Positions 6,026 through 13,543 of a DNA stretch of 16,198 bases are shown piece by piece. This DNA is from JACMNW01 sp043721855. Its GTDB lineage: Bacteria > Pseudomonadota > Alphaproteobacteria > Rhodobacterales > Rhodobacteraceae. Location of the stretch: positions 1 to 16,198 of the forward strand of contig JAYSPY010000090.1 of NCBI GenBank assembly GCA_043721855.1, given 5' to 3'. A program made the position numbers and the translations under genes. The notes under the pieces were generated by a model. It saw only the letters and a program-made list of their open reading frames with translations, ran no database searches and had not been told where the DNA came from. How positions within the stretch are numbered: the first letter of the stretch is position 1; each line of letters starts with the position of its first letter.

Positions 6026-8307
6026 ACCCTTATCACCTCGGCTGCCCTTTGCGCCAAACGACGCGCCTGTTCTGCACCCGCAAGATACGGAAGCGGCCAA
6101 GTGGTTGCCGTATCGCCAAGCGCCGTGGCGGCATGCAGCGTCCAGTAAGGATCGGCCAAGTGTGGGCGGGCTAAGCATACCAAATCGGCACGCCCTGCCA
6201 GCAGGATCGAATTGACCTGATCAGCGTCAGAGATGTTGCCAACAGCCATGGTGGCAAGCCCCGCCTCGTTGCGGATGCGGTCGGAAAACGGGGTCTGGAA
6301 CATGCGGCCATAAACGGGCTTCGCGTCGGTTGATGTTTGGCCTGCCGACACGTCGATGATATCGGCGCCTTCGGCTGCAAACATCATCGCGATATAAACC
6401 GCCTCGTCCGGTGTGATGCCATCCTCGCCAACCCAATCATTGGCCGAAATGCGCACGGACATTGGTTTATGCCCCGGCCAAGCGCTGCGCATTTCACGGA
6501 ACACTTCAAGCGGATAGCGCATCCGATTTTCCAGACTGCCACCATAGTCATCTGTCCGAATGTTCGATATTGGCGAAATGAATGAGGAAATGAGGTAACC
6601 GTGAGCCGCGTGAAGTTCGATCATGTCAAAGTCTGATCCTTCGGCCATTTCTACCGACTTGATGAACTGGCGCAAAACCTTGTCCATGTCGGCGCGGTCC
6701 ATCGCCTTTGGCGTGGCATTTCCTGCAGACCACGGGATGGCACTGGCCGACAACAGCGGCCAGTTGCCAGATACCAAAGGTGCGCAGGCATCGGCCCAGC
6801 CAACCTGGGTGGAGCCTTTTCGCCCCGAATGGCCGATTTGGCAGCAGGTTTTGGCCTGCGTTTCAGCATGAATGAAATCGTTGATCCGCTTCCACCCGGC
6901 CTCGTGTTTTGGCGTGTAAAGCCCCGTGCAGCCCGGCGTGATGCGGCCATTGGCGGACACGCAGGTCATTTCGGTGTAAACCAAGCCCGCGCCGCCTTTC
7001 GCGCGTTCGGCGTAGTGGATGAAATGCCAATCCAGTGGGTTGCCATCCACCGCGCGGTATTGCGCCATGGGCGAGACGACAACGCGGTTGATCAGGCGCA
7101 TACCGCGCAGCTGCAACGGTGCAAACATCGGCGCGCGGCCCGCATCGCCGCCAGCTTGGGCTGCAAACCAGTCTTCAGCGCCGCGCAGCCATGCCGGATC
7201 GCGCAGGCGCAGGTTTTCATGGCTGATACGCTGGCTGCGGGTCAGCAGGGAATAGGCGAATTGCGCGGGCGGCATGTCAAGATAGCGTTCCACCTCTTCA
7301 AACCATTCCAGCGAATTGCGCGCGGCAGATTGCAGGCGCAGCACCTCGATCCGGCGCTCGTCTTGATAGCGCGCGAAAGCCGCCTCGATGGTGGGTTCAG
7401 AGTGCAGATAGCCTGCCAAAGCGATGGCGCTATCCAGTGCCAGCCTTGTGCCAGAGCCGATGGAAAAATGGCTGGTTGCCGCCGCATCGCCCATCAGGAC
7501 CACGTTTTCATGATACCAACGCTCGCAGATCACGCGCGGAAAATTCATCCAGACGGCAGAGCCGCGCAGATGCGCCGCATTTGATATCAATGTGTTAGCG
7601 CCAAGGTGATCGGCAAAGATGGCGCGGCAGGTTTCAACCGTGTCGTCTTTGGACATCGCATCGAAGCCCCAGGCATCCCAAGTGGCCTGCGCACATTCAA
7701 CGATGAATGTCGCGGTGTTGTCATCAAACTGGTAGGCATGCGCCCAGACCCAGCCGTGTTTTGTTTTTTCAAAGATAAAGGTAAACGCATCTTCGAATTT
7801 GGCATGCGTGCCAAGCCAGACAAATTTACAAAGGCGTGTATCAATATCGGGTTTGAAACTGTCTTCATATTCACGCCGCACGGCGGAATTCAGGCCATCG
7901 GTGGCGACCACAACATCGTAATTGCGGCGATAGTCCTCGGCTGATTTGAACTCTGTCTCGAACAGCAAATTTACGCCCAGCTCGTTTGCGCGGGCTTGCA
8001 AGATGATCAGCAGTTGCTTGCGGCCAATGCCTGCAAAGCCGTGTCCGCCAGACACCGTGCGATGACCGCCCTGCACCACCGCGATATCATCCCAATAGGC
8101 GAAATGATCACGGATGGTCTGCGTGCTGATGGGATCGTTCTTCGCCATGTTCGACAGTGCATCGTCGGGTAAAACAACGCCCCAGCCAAAGGTATCATTG
8201 GCCTTGTTACGCTCTAGCACCGTCACATCATGGGTGGGGTCGCGCAGTTTCATCGAGATCGCGAAATAGAGGCCCGCCGGGCCGCCACCGAGGCAAAGAA
8301 CCTTCAT
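6022..8307 (-). CDS. Fused aryl-CoA monooxygenase/reductase (2-aminobenzoyl-CoA or salicylyl-CoA 5-hydroxylase type)
   Basis: A 761-aa two-domain flavoenzyme, first gene of the operon. Residues 1-375 are a PHBH-type FAD monooxygenase with GGGPAG (7-12), the ATDG motif (135-138) and MGDAA (272-276). Residues about 393-745 are an Old-Yellow-Enzyme-type FMN reductase (NADH:flavin oxidoreductase) with SPMAQY (412-417), the His pair in ELHAAHGYL (H566, H569) and DDYGGSLENR (586-595). This fusion is the hallmark of 2-aminobenzoyl-CoA monooxygenase/reductase of Azoarcus evansii and of proteins annotated salicylyl-CoA 5-hydroxylase. The former hydroxylates anthraniloyl-CoA at C5 and then reduces the ring, giving a non-aromatic amino-oxocyclohexene-carboxyl-CoA. 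The start at 8307 is set by an AAGGAA ribosome site 5 nt upstream and by the N-terminal FAD motif. The amino substrate is favoured by context, but the hydroxy substrate is not excluded by sequence. Confidence 0.92.
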   Translation of the reverse strand: MKVLCLGGGPAGLYFAISMKLRDPTHDVTVLERNKANDTFGWGVVLPDDALSNMAKNDPISTQTIRDHFAYWDDIAVVQGGHRTVSGGHGFAGIGRKQLLIILQARANELGVNLLFETEFKSAEDYRRNYDVVVATDGLNSAVRREYEDSFKPDIDTRLCKFVWLGTHAKFEDAFTFIFEKTKHGWVWAHAYQFDDNTATFIVECAQATWDAWGFDAMSKDDTVETCRAIFADHLGANTLISNAAHLRGSAVWMNFPRVICERWYHENVVLMGDAAATSHFSIGSGTRLALDSAIALAGYLHSEPTIEAAFARYQDERRIEVLRLQSAARNSLEWFEEVERYLDMPPAQFAYSLLTRSQRISHENLRLRDPAWLRGAEDWFAAQAGGDAGRAPMFAPLQLRGMRLINRVVVSPMAQYRAVDGNPLDWHFIHYAERAKGGAGLVYTEMTCVSANGRITPGCTGLYTPKHEAGWKRINDFIHAETQAKTCCQIGHSGRKGSTQVGWADACAPLVSGNWPLLSASAIPWSAGNATPKAMDRADMDKVLRQFIKSVEMAEGSDFDMIELHAAHGYLISSFISPISNIRTDDYGGSLENRMRYPLEVFREMRSAWPGHKPMSVRISANDWVGEDGITPDEAVYIAMMFAAEGADIIDVSAGQTSTDAKPVYGRMFQTPFSDRIRNEAGLATMAVGNISDADQVNSILLAGRADLVCLARPHLADPYWTLHAATALGDTATTWPLPYLAGAEQARRLAQRAAEVIRV

Positions 8308-8312
8308 GCCCG

Positions 8313-8318
8313 TTCCTT
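8313..8318 (-). promoter_or_regulatory. Ribosome binding site of the monooxygenase/reductase gene
   Basis: AAGGAA on the minus strand, five bases before the ATG at 8307-8305. It decides the start: the frame stays open for over 200 codons upstream without domain homology, and this site together with the N-terminal FAD motif places the true start here. Confidence 0.75.
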
Positions 8319-8361
8319 TTGTTGTTCCGCGTGTCCACCTAGCGTTGCATTCATCGAAAAC

Positions 8362-8379
8362 AATTTCAAGCTTGAAATT
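8362..8379. promoter_or_regulatory. Perfect 18-bp palindrome, putative MarR-type operator
   Basis: AATTTCAAGCTTGAAATT is its own reverse complement. With one mismatched pair the symmetry extends to 8359-8382. Length, AT-rich composition and position between two divergent operons fit a binding site for a dimeric winged-helix regulator such as the MarR encoded in the minus-strand operon. The two embedded TTGAAA hexamers could also be -35 elements of the two promoters, in which case the bound regulator would block both. No second full copy was found in the window. Confidence 0.75.
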
Positions 8380-8418
8380 ATTGTTGAAGTTTTGGCGAAT
8401 TGGCGCATGATGCACGCG

Positions 8419-9576
8419 ATGGAAAACGTCGCACAAATGCCGCTTCCCAAACCCAAGCCGATGATCGGCGTTGTGGGGCTTGGCACTATGGGATTGGGCA
8501 TTGTGCAAGTATTCCTGATGGCTGGGTTTCGGGTGGTGGCGACCGATGGTTATGCGCCTTTGGTGACCACTGCACCTTTGCGACTTTCGGCCAGCCTCGA
8601 CGCACGCATTGCGGCAGGAAAACTTACCCCCGAGGCGCGCAATACCGCGTTGCGGCGGCTGCGTCTGGTCAACGATCTGTCCGATTTGCTGCGCGCCAGT
8701 CTGGTGATCGAGGCGATTGCCGAAGATTTCATTGCCAAAAGCCAATTGTTTGCGGCGCTGGAAAATGTTTTGGCCCCCAGCACGGTATTGGCCACCAACA
8801 CCTCGTCTTTGTCTGTGGCCGACCTGGCAAAAGGGCTGTTTCGACCAGACCGCGTTCTGGGGATGCATTTTTTCAACCCGGCACCCGCGATGAAGCTGGT
8901 GGAATTGGCAGGCCATTCGGGCACATCTGACCTTGCTTTGCGGCAAGCCCGAACTGTGCTCGAAGATGCGGGCAAAGTGGTGATCGCCGCCCCGGACCGC
9001 CCCGGTTTTATCGTCAACCGGTGCGCGCGCCCGCTTTATGGCGAGGCGCTGGCGATGCTGGAAGAGGGTATTGCGGCCAACGATATAGACGCGGCGATGC
9101 TGGCTGCGGGCTATAAACTCGGGCCGCTATCGCTGATAGATCTGATCGGGGCCGATATCAATCTGGCAGCAACCGAAGCGCTGTCTGCGGCCATGCAGTT
9201 GCATCCGCGATACCACGTGTTTGACAGCCTGCGCGCCCATGTGGCACGCGGCGATCTGGGGCGCAAAACCGGGCGCGGGTTTGTGTATCCGTCAGAGATT
9301 GGGCCAACACCGGCCAATGCCGCCGAAATTGCCCTGCGGATCGAGGCGGTTGTGATCAATGAGGCGGGGTTCTTGCTGGCCGAAGACAACATGGCGCAGG
9401 ACGACATTGATACTGCAATGTGCCTTGGCATGAATTTTCCGCGCGGGCCGTTTGCGGCCCTTCGCGCGCACGGCAAGGGCAAGATAATCGCGGTGCTGGC
9501 GGACCTTGAGGCGCGCGCGCCTGCACATTTGCAGGGCCGTTATTTGCCCTGTGCGGCACTGACGGGGCGCGCATGA
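8419..9576 (+). CDS. 3-hydroxyacyl-CoA dehydrogenase
   Basis: An about 385-aa NAD-dependent enzyme oxidising a 3-hydroxyacyl-CoA to the 3-oxoacyl-CoA. Seen: Rossmann motif GLGTMG (20-25), IEAIAED (97-103), TNTSSLS (126-132), catalytic H150 in GMHFFNPAP, then two C-terminal 3HCDH-type helical domains (about 195-285 and 315-370). The two-domain arrangement resembles 3-hydroxyadipyl-CoA dehydrogenase (PaaH-type). The start is uncertain: ATGs at 8407, 8410, 8419, 8437 and 8461 are all in frame before the Rossmann motif and none has a good Shine-Dalgarno. I chose 8419 as a compromise. The frame remains open upstream but runs into the divergent gene. The stop overlaps the thiolase start (ATGA), which implies coupled expression. 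Confidence 0.88.
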   Translation: MENVAQMPLPKPKPMIGVVGLGTMGLGIVQVFLMAGFRVVATDGYAPLVTTAPLRLSASLDARIAAGKLTPEARNTALRRLRLVNDLSDLLRASLVIEAIAEDFIAKSQLFAALENVLAPSTVLATNTSSLSVADLAKGLFRPDRVLGMHFFNPAPAMKLVELAGHSGTSDLALRQARTVLEDAGKVVIAAPDRPGFIVNRCARPLYGEALAMLEEGIAANDIDAAMLAAGYKLGPLSLIDLIGADINLAATEALSAAMQLHPRYHVFDSLRAHVARGDLGRKTGRGFVYPSEIGPTPANAAEIALRIEAVVINEAGFLLAEDNMAQDDIDTAMCLGMNFPRGPFAALRAHGKGKIIAVLADLEARAPAHLQGRYLPCAALTGRA

Positions 9577-10751
9577 CAGAGGTGTTTTTGTGCGCAACGC
9601 GCCGCACCCCGATAGGCCGCTATGGCGGGGCGCTGGCGGGTTTGCGTCCTGATGACATGGCGGCACTGGTCATTGACGGCCTGCTCGATTTGCATCCCGG
9701 TTTGGCGGTGGATGAGGTGATCTTTGGCTGCGCAAATCAGGCGGGTGAGGACAACCGTAATGTCGCCCGCATGGCGGTGCTGCTATCGCGCCTGCCGGAA
9801 TCTGTGCCTGCTTTTACGGTGAACCGGTTGTGTGCGTCGGGCCTTGATGCGGTGATTGCGGGCGCGCGGGCCATTCGCGACGGGGCCGAGGTGATCATTG
9901 CAGGCGGCGTCGAAAGCATGACGCGGGCACCGTTTGTGATGGCGAAGGCTGAGGCTGCTTTTGTGCGGCAAGCGCCGATGTTTGACACAACGATTGGCTG
10001 GCGGTTTATCAATGACCGGATTGCGGCGGCTTACGGCGTAGAATCGATGCCGCAGACGGCAGAAAACGTGGCCTCGGATCATGGCATCACCCGGCCGGAT
10101 CAGGATGCCTACGCCCTGCGCAGCCAAGCCCGCTATGATGCCGCGTGGCATAGTGCCGACATCCTGCCGGTTACGCTGCCCGCCCGCAAAGGCGATCCGG
10201 TTGTGATCCGCGCGGACGAACATCCGCGGGCGACAAGTCTTGAAAAATTATCCGCCCTGCCAGCGCCTTTCCGTGTCGGCGGCAGCGTGACCGCTGGCAA
10301 TGCGGCAGGGATCAATGACGGGGCCTGTGCGATGATTTTGGCATCGGGTGCTGCTGTCAACCGCTATGGGCTGGTGCCCATCGCGCGCGTGGGCCAAGCT
10401 GCCAGTGCAGGCGTCGCCCCGCGCGTCATGGGTTTGGGCCCGATTGCAGCACTTGCCAAGCTTTGCGCGATTACCGGGCTTAGCCCCGGCGACTTTGACG
10501 TGATCGAGTTGAACGAGGCGTTCGCGGCCCAGGTGCTGGCCTGCACCCGCGCCTGGGGGCTGGCGGATGACGCAGACCATGTGAACGCCTGCGGTGGCGG
10601 CATTTCGATGGGCCATCCGCTTGGCATGTCGGGCGCGCGAATAGCGGCTGCAGCAGCGCGGCGGTTGTCTGAGACGGGCAGCAAAAACGGGCTTGCCACG
10701 CTGTGCGTTGGCGTCGGCCAAGGCGTCGCCTTGGCGCTGCATTCGGTATGA
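9573..10751 (+). CDS. pcaF: 3-oxoadipyl-CoA thiolase-like acetyl-CoA acyltransferase
   Basis: A 392-aa thiolase of the degradative type, cleaving a 3-oxoacyl-CoA with CoA. Seen: nucleophile C87 in NRLCASG, H348 in GHPLGMSGAR, and C378 in CVGVGQG. Long stretches match PcaF/PaaJ enzymes, including RTPIGRYGGAL, GCANQAGEDNRNVARMA, GGVESM-RAPFVM-KAEAAF, FDTTIGWRF and RKGDP. These enzymes split 3-oxoadipyl-CoA into succinyl-CoA and acetyl-CoA. This suggests the pathway ends in a dicarboxylyl-CoA that is thiolysed to central metabolites. A homologous substrate such as a C7 3-oxo-dicarboxylyl-CoA is equally possible from the chemistry. It is coupled to the upstream dehydrogenase by an ATGA overlap and followed by the kynureninase-like gene seven nt on. 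The symbol is by similarity only. Confidence 0.88.
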   Translation: MTEVFLCATRRTPIGRYGGALAGLRPDDMAALVIDGLLDLHPGLAVDEVIFGCANQAGEDNRNVARMAVLLSRLPESVPAFTVNRLCASGLDAVIAGARAIRDGAEVIIAGGVESMTRAPFVMAKAEAAFVRQAPMFDTTIGWRFINDRIAAAYGVESMPQTAENVASDHGITRPDQDAYALRSQARYDAAWHSADILPVTLPARKGDPVVIRADEHPRATSLEKLSALPAPFRVGGSVTAGNAAGINDGACAMILASGAAVNRYGLVPIARVGQAASAGVAPRVMGLGPIAALAKLCAITGLSPGDFDVIELNEAFAAQVLACTRAWGLADDADHVNACGGGISMGHPLGMSGARIAAAAARRLSETGSKNGLATLCVGVGQGVALALHSV

Positions 10752-10754
10752 GGG
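10750..10754 (+). promoter_or_regulatory. Ribosome binding site of the kynureninase-like gene
   Basis: GAGGG ending four bases before the ATG at 10759. It supports that start over upstream in-frame codons, which overlap the thiolase gene and lack homology. Confidence 0.65.
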
Positions 10755-10758
10755 TTGT

Positions 10759-11892
10759 ATGCTGAACGACGGATCGGGCTATTTTCTGTATCACTCTATT
10801 GGCCAATACCCCGGCAAAACGGCGGCACTGGCGGATGCCATGGCGGATTTTGCCAGCGTTTGGGGGGCCAATGATGATGCGCAATGGGCCTATGCTTTGG
10901 GCAAGCGCGCGGAATTCATCAGCCGCTGGCGCGCGATTATCAAGGCACCAGTAGCGTCAGTCACCACCTGCGAAAACGTCACGGCCGGCTTGCATATGCT
11001 GATGACGTCTCTGCCCGACGCGACCCTGCGCGGCAAGCGGGTGTTGGTGGCGGCTGATTGCTTTCCGTCGAACCATTTCTTGCTGACCGGGATTGCAGCC
11101 CGCATGGGCTTTACCATTGAAACCGTGCCCCTGCGCCAAGGGGCGCCTTGGGTGGAGGATGAAGATTTCATTGCCGCATGGGGGCCGGATGTGGGTCTGG
11201 CGTTGCTGACATGGGTCAGTTCCACCTCGTCACACCGCATCGATCTGGACGCTATGGTCGCACATGGCCGCCAGATGGGCAGCCTGATCGGGGTTGATAT
11301 CACCCAGGCGGCGGGGTTGCTGCCGTTTGATGTGACCAAACCTGCCGTGGATTTCACCCTGTCAACCAGCCTCAAATGGATGTGCGGCACGCCGGGGGCG
11401 GGTATGTTGCATGTCGCAGCAGCCCTGATCAGCCAGTGCCAGCCCGAGGTCAGGGGATGGTTCAGCCAGGACAATCCGTTTTCGTGGGATCTGGATAAGT
11501 TCGGTTATGCCCCCGATATCCGCCGGTTTGACAATGGCACCCCCGGCACGATGGCGGCCATCGCCTCATTGCCGGCACTGGACTGGCACGCGGGGCAAGA
11601 CGCGCCCGCCCTGCTGGCCCACAACCGAACGCTGACTGCCCACATCATCGCCGCCGCCGATGACATTGGCCTTGCCCTTGTCACCCCGCGGCCCGAGGCG
11701 ATGCGCGGCGGATCGGTCATGCTGCGCCTGCCCAGCGCAGATGCGGCCCAACACGCCTTGCAAAGCCTGCGCGCGGCAGATCTGCACGCCGACGTGCGGG
11801 GGGCCATTCTGCGCCTTTCGCCGGGGTTTGTGACCACAAAGGATGGCACCGACAGGCTGATCACCGACCTGCAAAGCCTGCGTCAGCCCTGA
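10759..11892 (+). CDS. Kynureninase-like PLP enzyme (aminotransferase class V fold)
   Basis: A 377-aa PLP enzyme of fold type I, a little shorter than typical kynureninase (about 415 aa). Kynureninase hydrolyses kynurenine to anthranilate and alanine. Seen: an N-terminal YFLYHSIGQYPG resembling the kynureninase GNSLG region, the PLP-binding D180 in GVDITQAAG, Schiff-base lysine K206 in TSLKWMCGTPG, W234 in RGWFS, RRFDNGTPG (255-263) and LVTPRPEAMRGG, which aligns with LVTPREHAKRG of Pseudomonas kynureninase. Differences from the classical enzyme: the His of DLAHSAG is Q183, and the Tyr before the lysine is L205. It could therefore be a true kynureninase with drifted residues or a relative acting on another amino-keto acid. 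As last gene of the plus-strand operon it would feed or process the anthranilate pathway. No tryptophan dioxygenase or formamidase is present in the window. Confidence 0.7.
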   Translation: MLNDGSGYFLYHSIGQYPGKTAALADAMADFASVWGANDDAQWAYALGKRAEFISRWRAIIKAPVASVTTCENVTAGLHMLMTSLPDATLRGKRVLVAADCFPSNHFLLTGIAARMGFTIETVPLRQGAPWVEDEDFIAAWGPDVGLALLTWVSSTSSHRIDLDAMVAHGRQMGSLIGVDITQAAGLLPFDVTKPAVDFTLSTSLKWMCGTPGAGMLHVAAALISQCQPEVRGWFSQDNPFSWDLDKFGYAPDIRRFDNGTPGTMAAIASLPALDWHAGQDAPALLAHNRTLTAHIIAAADDIGLALVTPRPEAMRGGSVMLRLPSADAAQHALQSLRAADLHADVRGAILRLSPGFVTTKDGTDRLITDLQSLRQP

Positions 11893-11918
11893 AGACGTTT
11901 GCGCTTTTTCTGTTTGAA

Positions 11919-11975
11919 AAATATCCCCGCCGGAGGCATCTGTGGCAGTCGCGGGTGCCTCCGGCGGGAGTATTT
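11919..11975. terminator. Bidirectional hairpin terminator between convergent operons
   Basis: CCCGCCGGAGGCA (11926-11938) and TGCCTCCGGCGGG (11956-11968) form a perfect 13-bp stem with a 17-nt loop, extended past a C/A mismatch by an AAATA/TATTT pairing. It lies in the 106-nt gap between the convergent kynureninase-like gene (stop at 11892) and iorB (stop at 11999). On the minus strand the stem is followed by a T-rich run (ATATTTTTC), and on the plus strand by GTATTTGTTC, so it can work both ways and is better for iorB. Its flank (11901-11927) shares the CTTTTTCTGTT...AATATCCC motif with 3962-3985. Confidence 0.85.
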
Positions 11976-11998
11976 GTTCGAAAAGGAAATCGCGAAGA

Positions 11999-13543
11999 TC
12001 AGGCAAAACTGCGGAGTGTTGCCAGCGCGCCGTCCAACGCTTTGCCTTCTTCGTCCAGCAACGCGGCCTCGCGCAGGCGGCGTGCCCAATCGGCGGCATC
12101 AGCGCGGTGTTTGACCAGATCAATTCCCGCAAGAACCTTGTCAAATTTTGACAGGCCGCGCGCATGGGTGTCGGAATAGCCTTTGATCAGGCGGCGGCAG
12201 CAGATGATTTCGACCGCGAGGTTGTAGTTTTGCGTGTGAGTTTGCAGCGCAAGTGCAAGCCATCGATCCAGATGCGCCATCTCATAAAAATGGCGCAGAG
12301 TGCGCAGACGGTAGCCGCGCAATGACCCAAGGATATGCAACATCATAAACGCAAAAAGCCCGTCAGTTCGCAAGCGGCGGCCCTTGTTGAACCAGCGATC
12401 AAGCCGCGCCATCCATTTCGGGCTTGCCTCGATGCGCGCGCCAAGTTTGGCGGGCAGCATGCCTGCGATTTCGTCCGCGCGCGGGTGCATGAATTCGGTC
12501 ACCTGCATGATATTGGCGTCTTTAGCGCCCATCTCGCCGCGGATGCGGTCAAACCGCCCGGCCCGCGTTTTCAGGTCGGCTACGCGGATCACGTCATCAT
12601 AGGCCATAGCGTTGGACAGGTATTTCGCTGCGGCGACTGACAACGCATAGCCACGTGCCGCATCATCGCAGATGATCACAGATCGCAGGCGATCAAGATA
12701 ATCTTCGCCATAAGCAACCGACTGAAAATCAACCACTTTGCGCAGACCCGCCATGGCCATATCCACGACAGGCGCAGGAAGGCTTGCCACCCGTGCAGAT
12801 AGCCTGTCCCAGTCACCGACCAATGCACTTGGCCCGGACGGCGTTGCATCCCGCAAGGGTGCAGCCGTTTTATGCAGGGCTGGCGCGGGCGTTGTCACCG
12901 CGTCAAAGCCTGCATTGAACGCACGAAGACTGGCATCTACGCCCTTGCCAGAGGCGCGAATTGCGGCCTCGTACGCGTCACGCGGAAAGGGCAACGCGCC
13001 GGATGCTGCAAGGCCACCAAACAAGCTGGCCGAAATCACCGATCCGGCCCCGATTGCCAGCGCTTCAAAATCTGCCAGCACCAGCTTTTGCGCCGCTATT
13101 TCCGCCGCTGCCACCACTTCGGCCGCATTGGCGATACCGTCACCCGGAACCATCTTTTCCGACACTGCCAGCGCGCGGTGGGTGGACCCGATCAGTGTGG
13201 TGCGATCCGGCGTCACAAATCCGCGCAAGATGGACCGGCCCACCTCCATCATTTCGGACGCGATCAGAATATCGACATCGCCCGCCGCCGGCATCAGCGA
13301 GAAGATCGGATCACGATCGCCAAGCGGGCACATTTCGATATAATAAACCGTGGCCCCGGTGCGCTGCGCCACGCCTGCCACAGAGGTTGCCTGACAGGCA
13401 TAGCCGCCTGCACGGGCCAGATCTTCGATCCATCCGGCCACCACACCGCCGCCCTGCCCGCCCACCGCCATTACCACCAGCTTGATTATGGTTTGCATGC
13501 GGGCGTCGGTGGTTTGCGGGATCAGCGATGGGTGCAGGGTCAT
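11999..13543 (-). CDS. iorB: Indolepyruvate ferredoxin oxidoreductase, beta subunit (extended form)
   Basis: A 514-aa protein. Residues about 15-200 form the gamma-type domain of 2-oxoacid:ferredoxin oxidoreductases, with VVMAVGGQGGGVVAGW and TSVAGVAQRTGATVYYIEM. Archaeal IorB consists of only such a domain (about 200 aa). Here a C-terminal extension of about 300 residues follows, which I recognise from proteobacterial IorB proteins (DUF6537-like, from memory). With IorA it would oxidatively decarboxylate indole-3-pyruvate or other arylpyruvates to the arylacetyl-CoA, reducing ferredoxin. The start at 13543 overlaps the IorA stop (ATGA), so the subunits are translationally coupled. The stop is followed by the shared bidirectional terminator. 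Substrate preference among aryl pyruvates is not readable from sequence. Confidence 0.88.
   Translation of the reverse strand: MTLHPSLIPQTTDARMQTIIKLVVMAVGGQGGGVVAGWIEDLARAGGYACQATSVAGVAQRTGATVYYIEMCPLGDRDPIFSLMPAAGDVDILIASEMMEVGRSILRGFVTPDRTTLIGSTHRALAVSEKMVPGDGIANAAEVVAAAEIAAQKLVLADFEALAIGAGSVISASLFGGLAASGALPFPRDAYEAAIRASGKGVDASLRAFNAGFDAVTTPAPALHKTAAPLRDATPSGPSALVGDWDRLSARVASLPAPVVDMAMAGLRKVVDFQSVAYGEDYLDRLRSVIICDDAARGYALSVAAAKYLSNAMAYDDVIRVADLKTRAGRFDRIRGEMGAKDANIMQVTEFMHPRADEIAGMLPAKLGARIEASPKWMARLDRWFNKGRRLRTDGLFAFMMLHILGSLRGYRLRTLRHFYEMAHLDRWLALALQTHTQNYNLAVEIICCRRLIKGYSDTHARGLSKFDKVLAGIDLVKHRADAADWARRLREAALLDEEGKALDGALATLRSFA

Larger units (their letters stand above)
8308..8418. promoter_or_regulatory. 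Divergent promoter region of the two catabolic operons
   Basis: This gap of about 110 bases lies between the divergently oriented monooxygenase gene and the 3-hydroxyacyl-CoA dehydrogenase gene, so it should carry both promoters. It is AT-rich compared with its surroundings (about 8351-8400) and holds an 18-bp perfect palindrome in that stretch. I looked for sigma70-like -35/-10 pairs on both strands and found only weak candidates, for example TTGAAA on each strand within the palindrome, so I do not name promoter boxes. The layout suggests one regulator controlling both operons through a shared site. Confidence 0.7.

Noticed and set aside
8230..8418. Earlier start of the 3-hydroxyacyl-CoA dehydrogenase at 8230
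   Set aside because: It would overlap the divergent monooxygenase gene and read through the palindromic operator, and the added residues do not resemble the family.
8308..8418. Specific -35/-10 boxes for the two divergent promoters
   Set aside because: TTGAAA hexamers are present on both strands within the palindrome, but no convincing -10 at proper spacing was found, so naming boxes would be guesswork.
6022..8946. Longer version of the monooxygenase running through the divergent control region to 8946
   Set aside because: The FAD motif begins right at 8307 behind an AAGGAA site. The extension would overlap the plus-strand dehydrogenase gene, which has clear homology.
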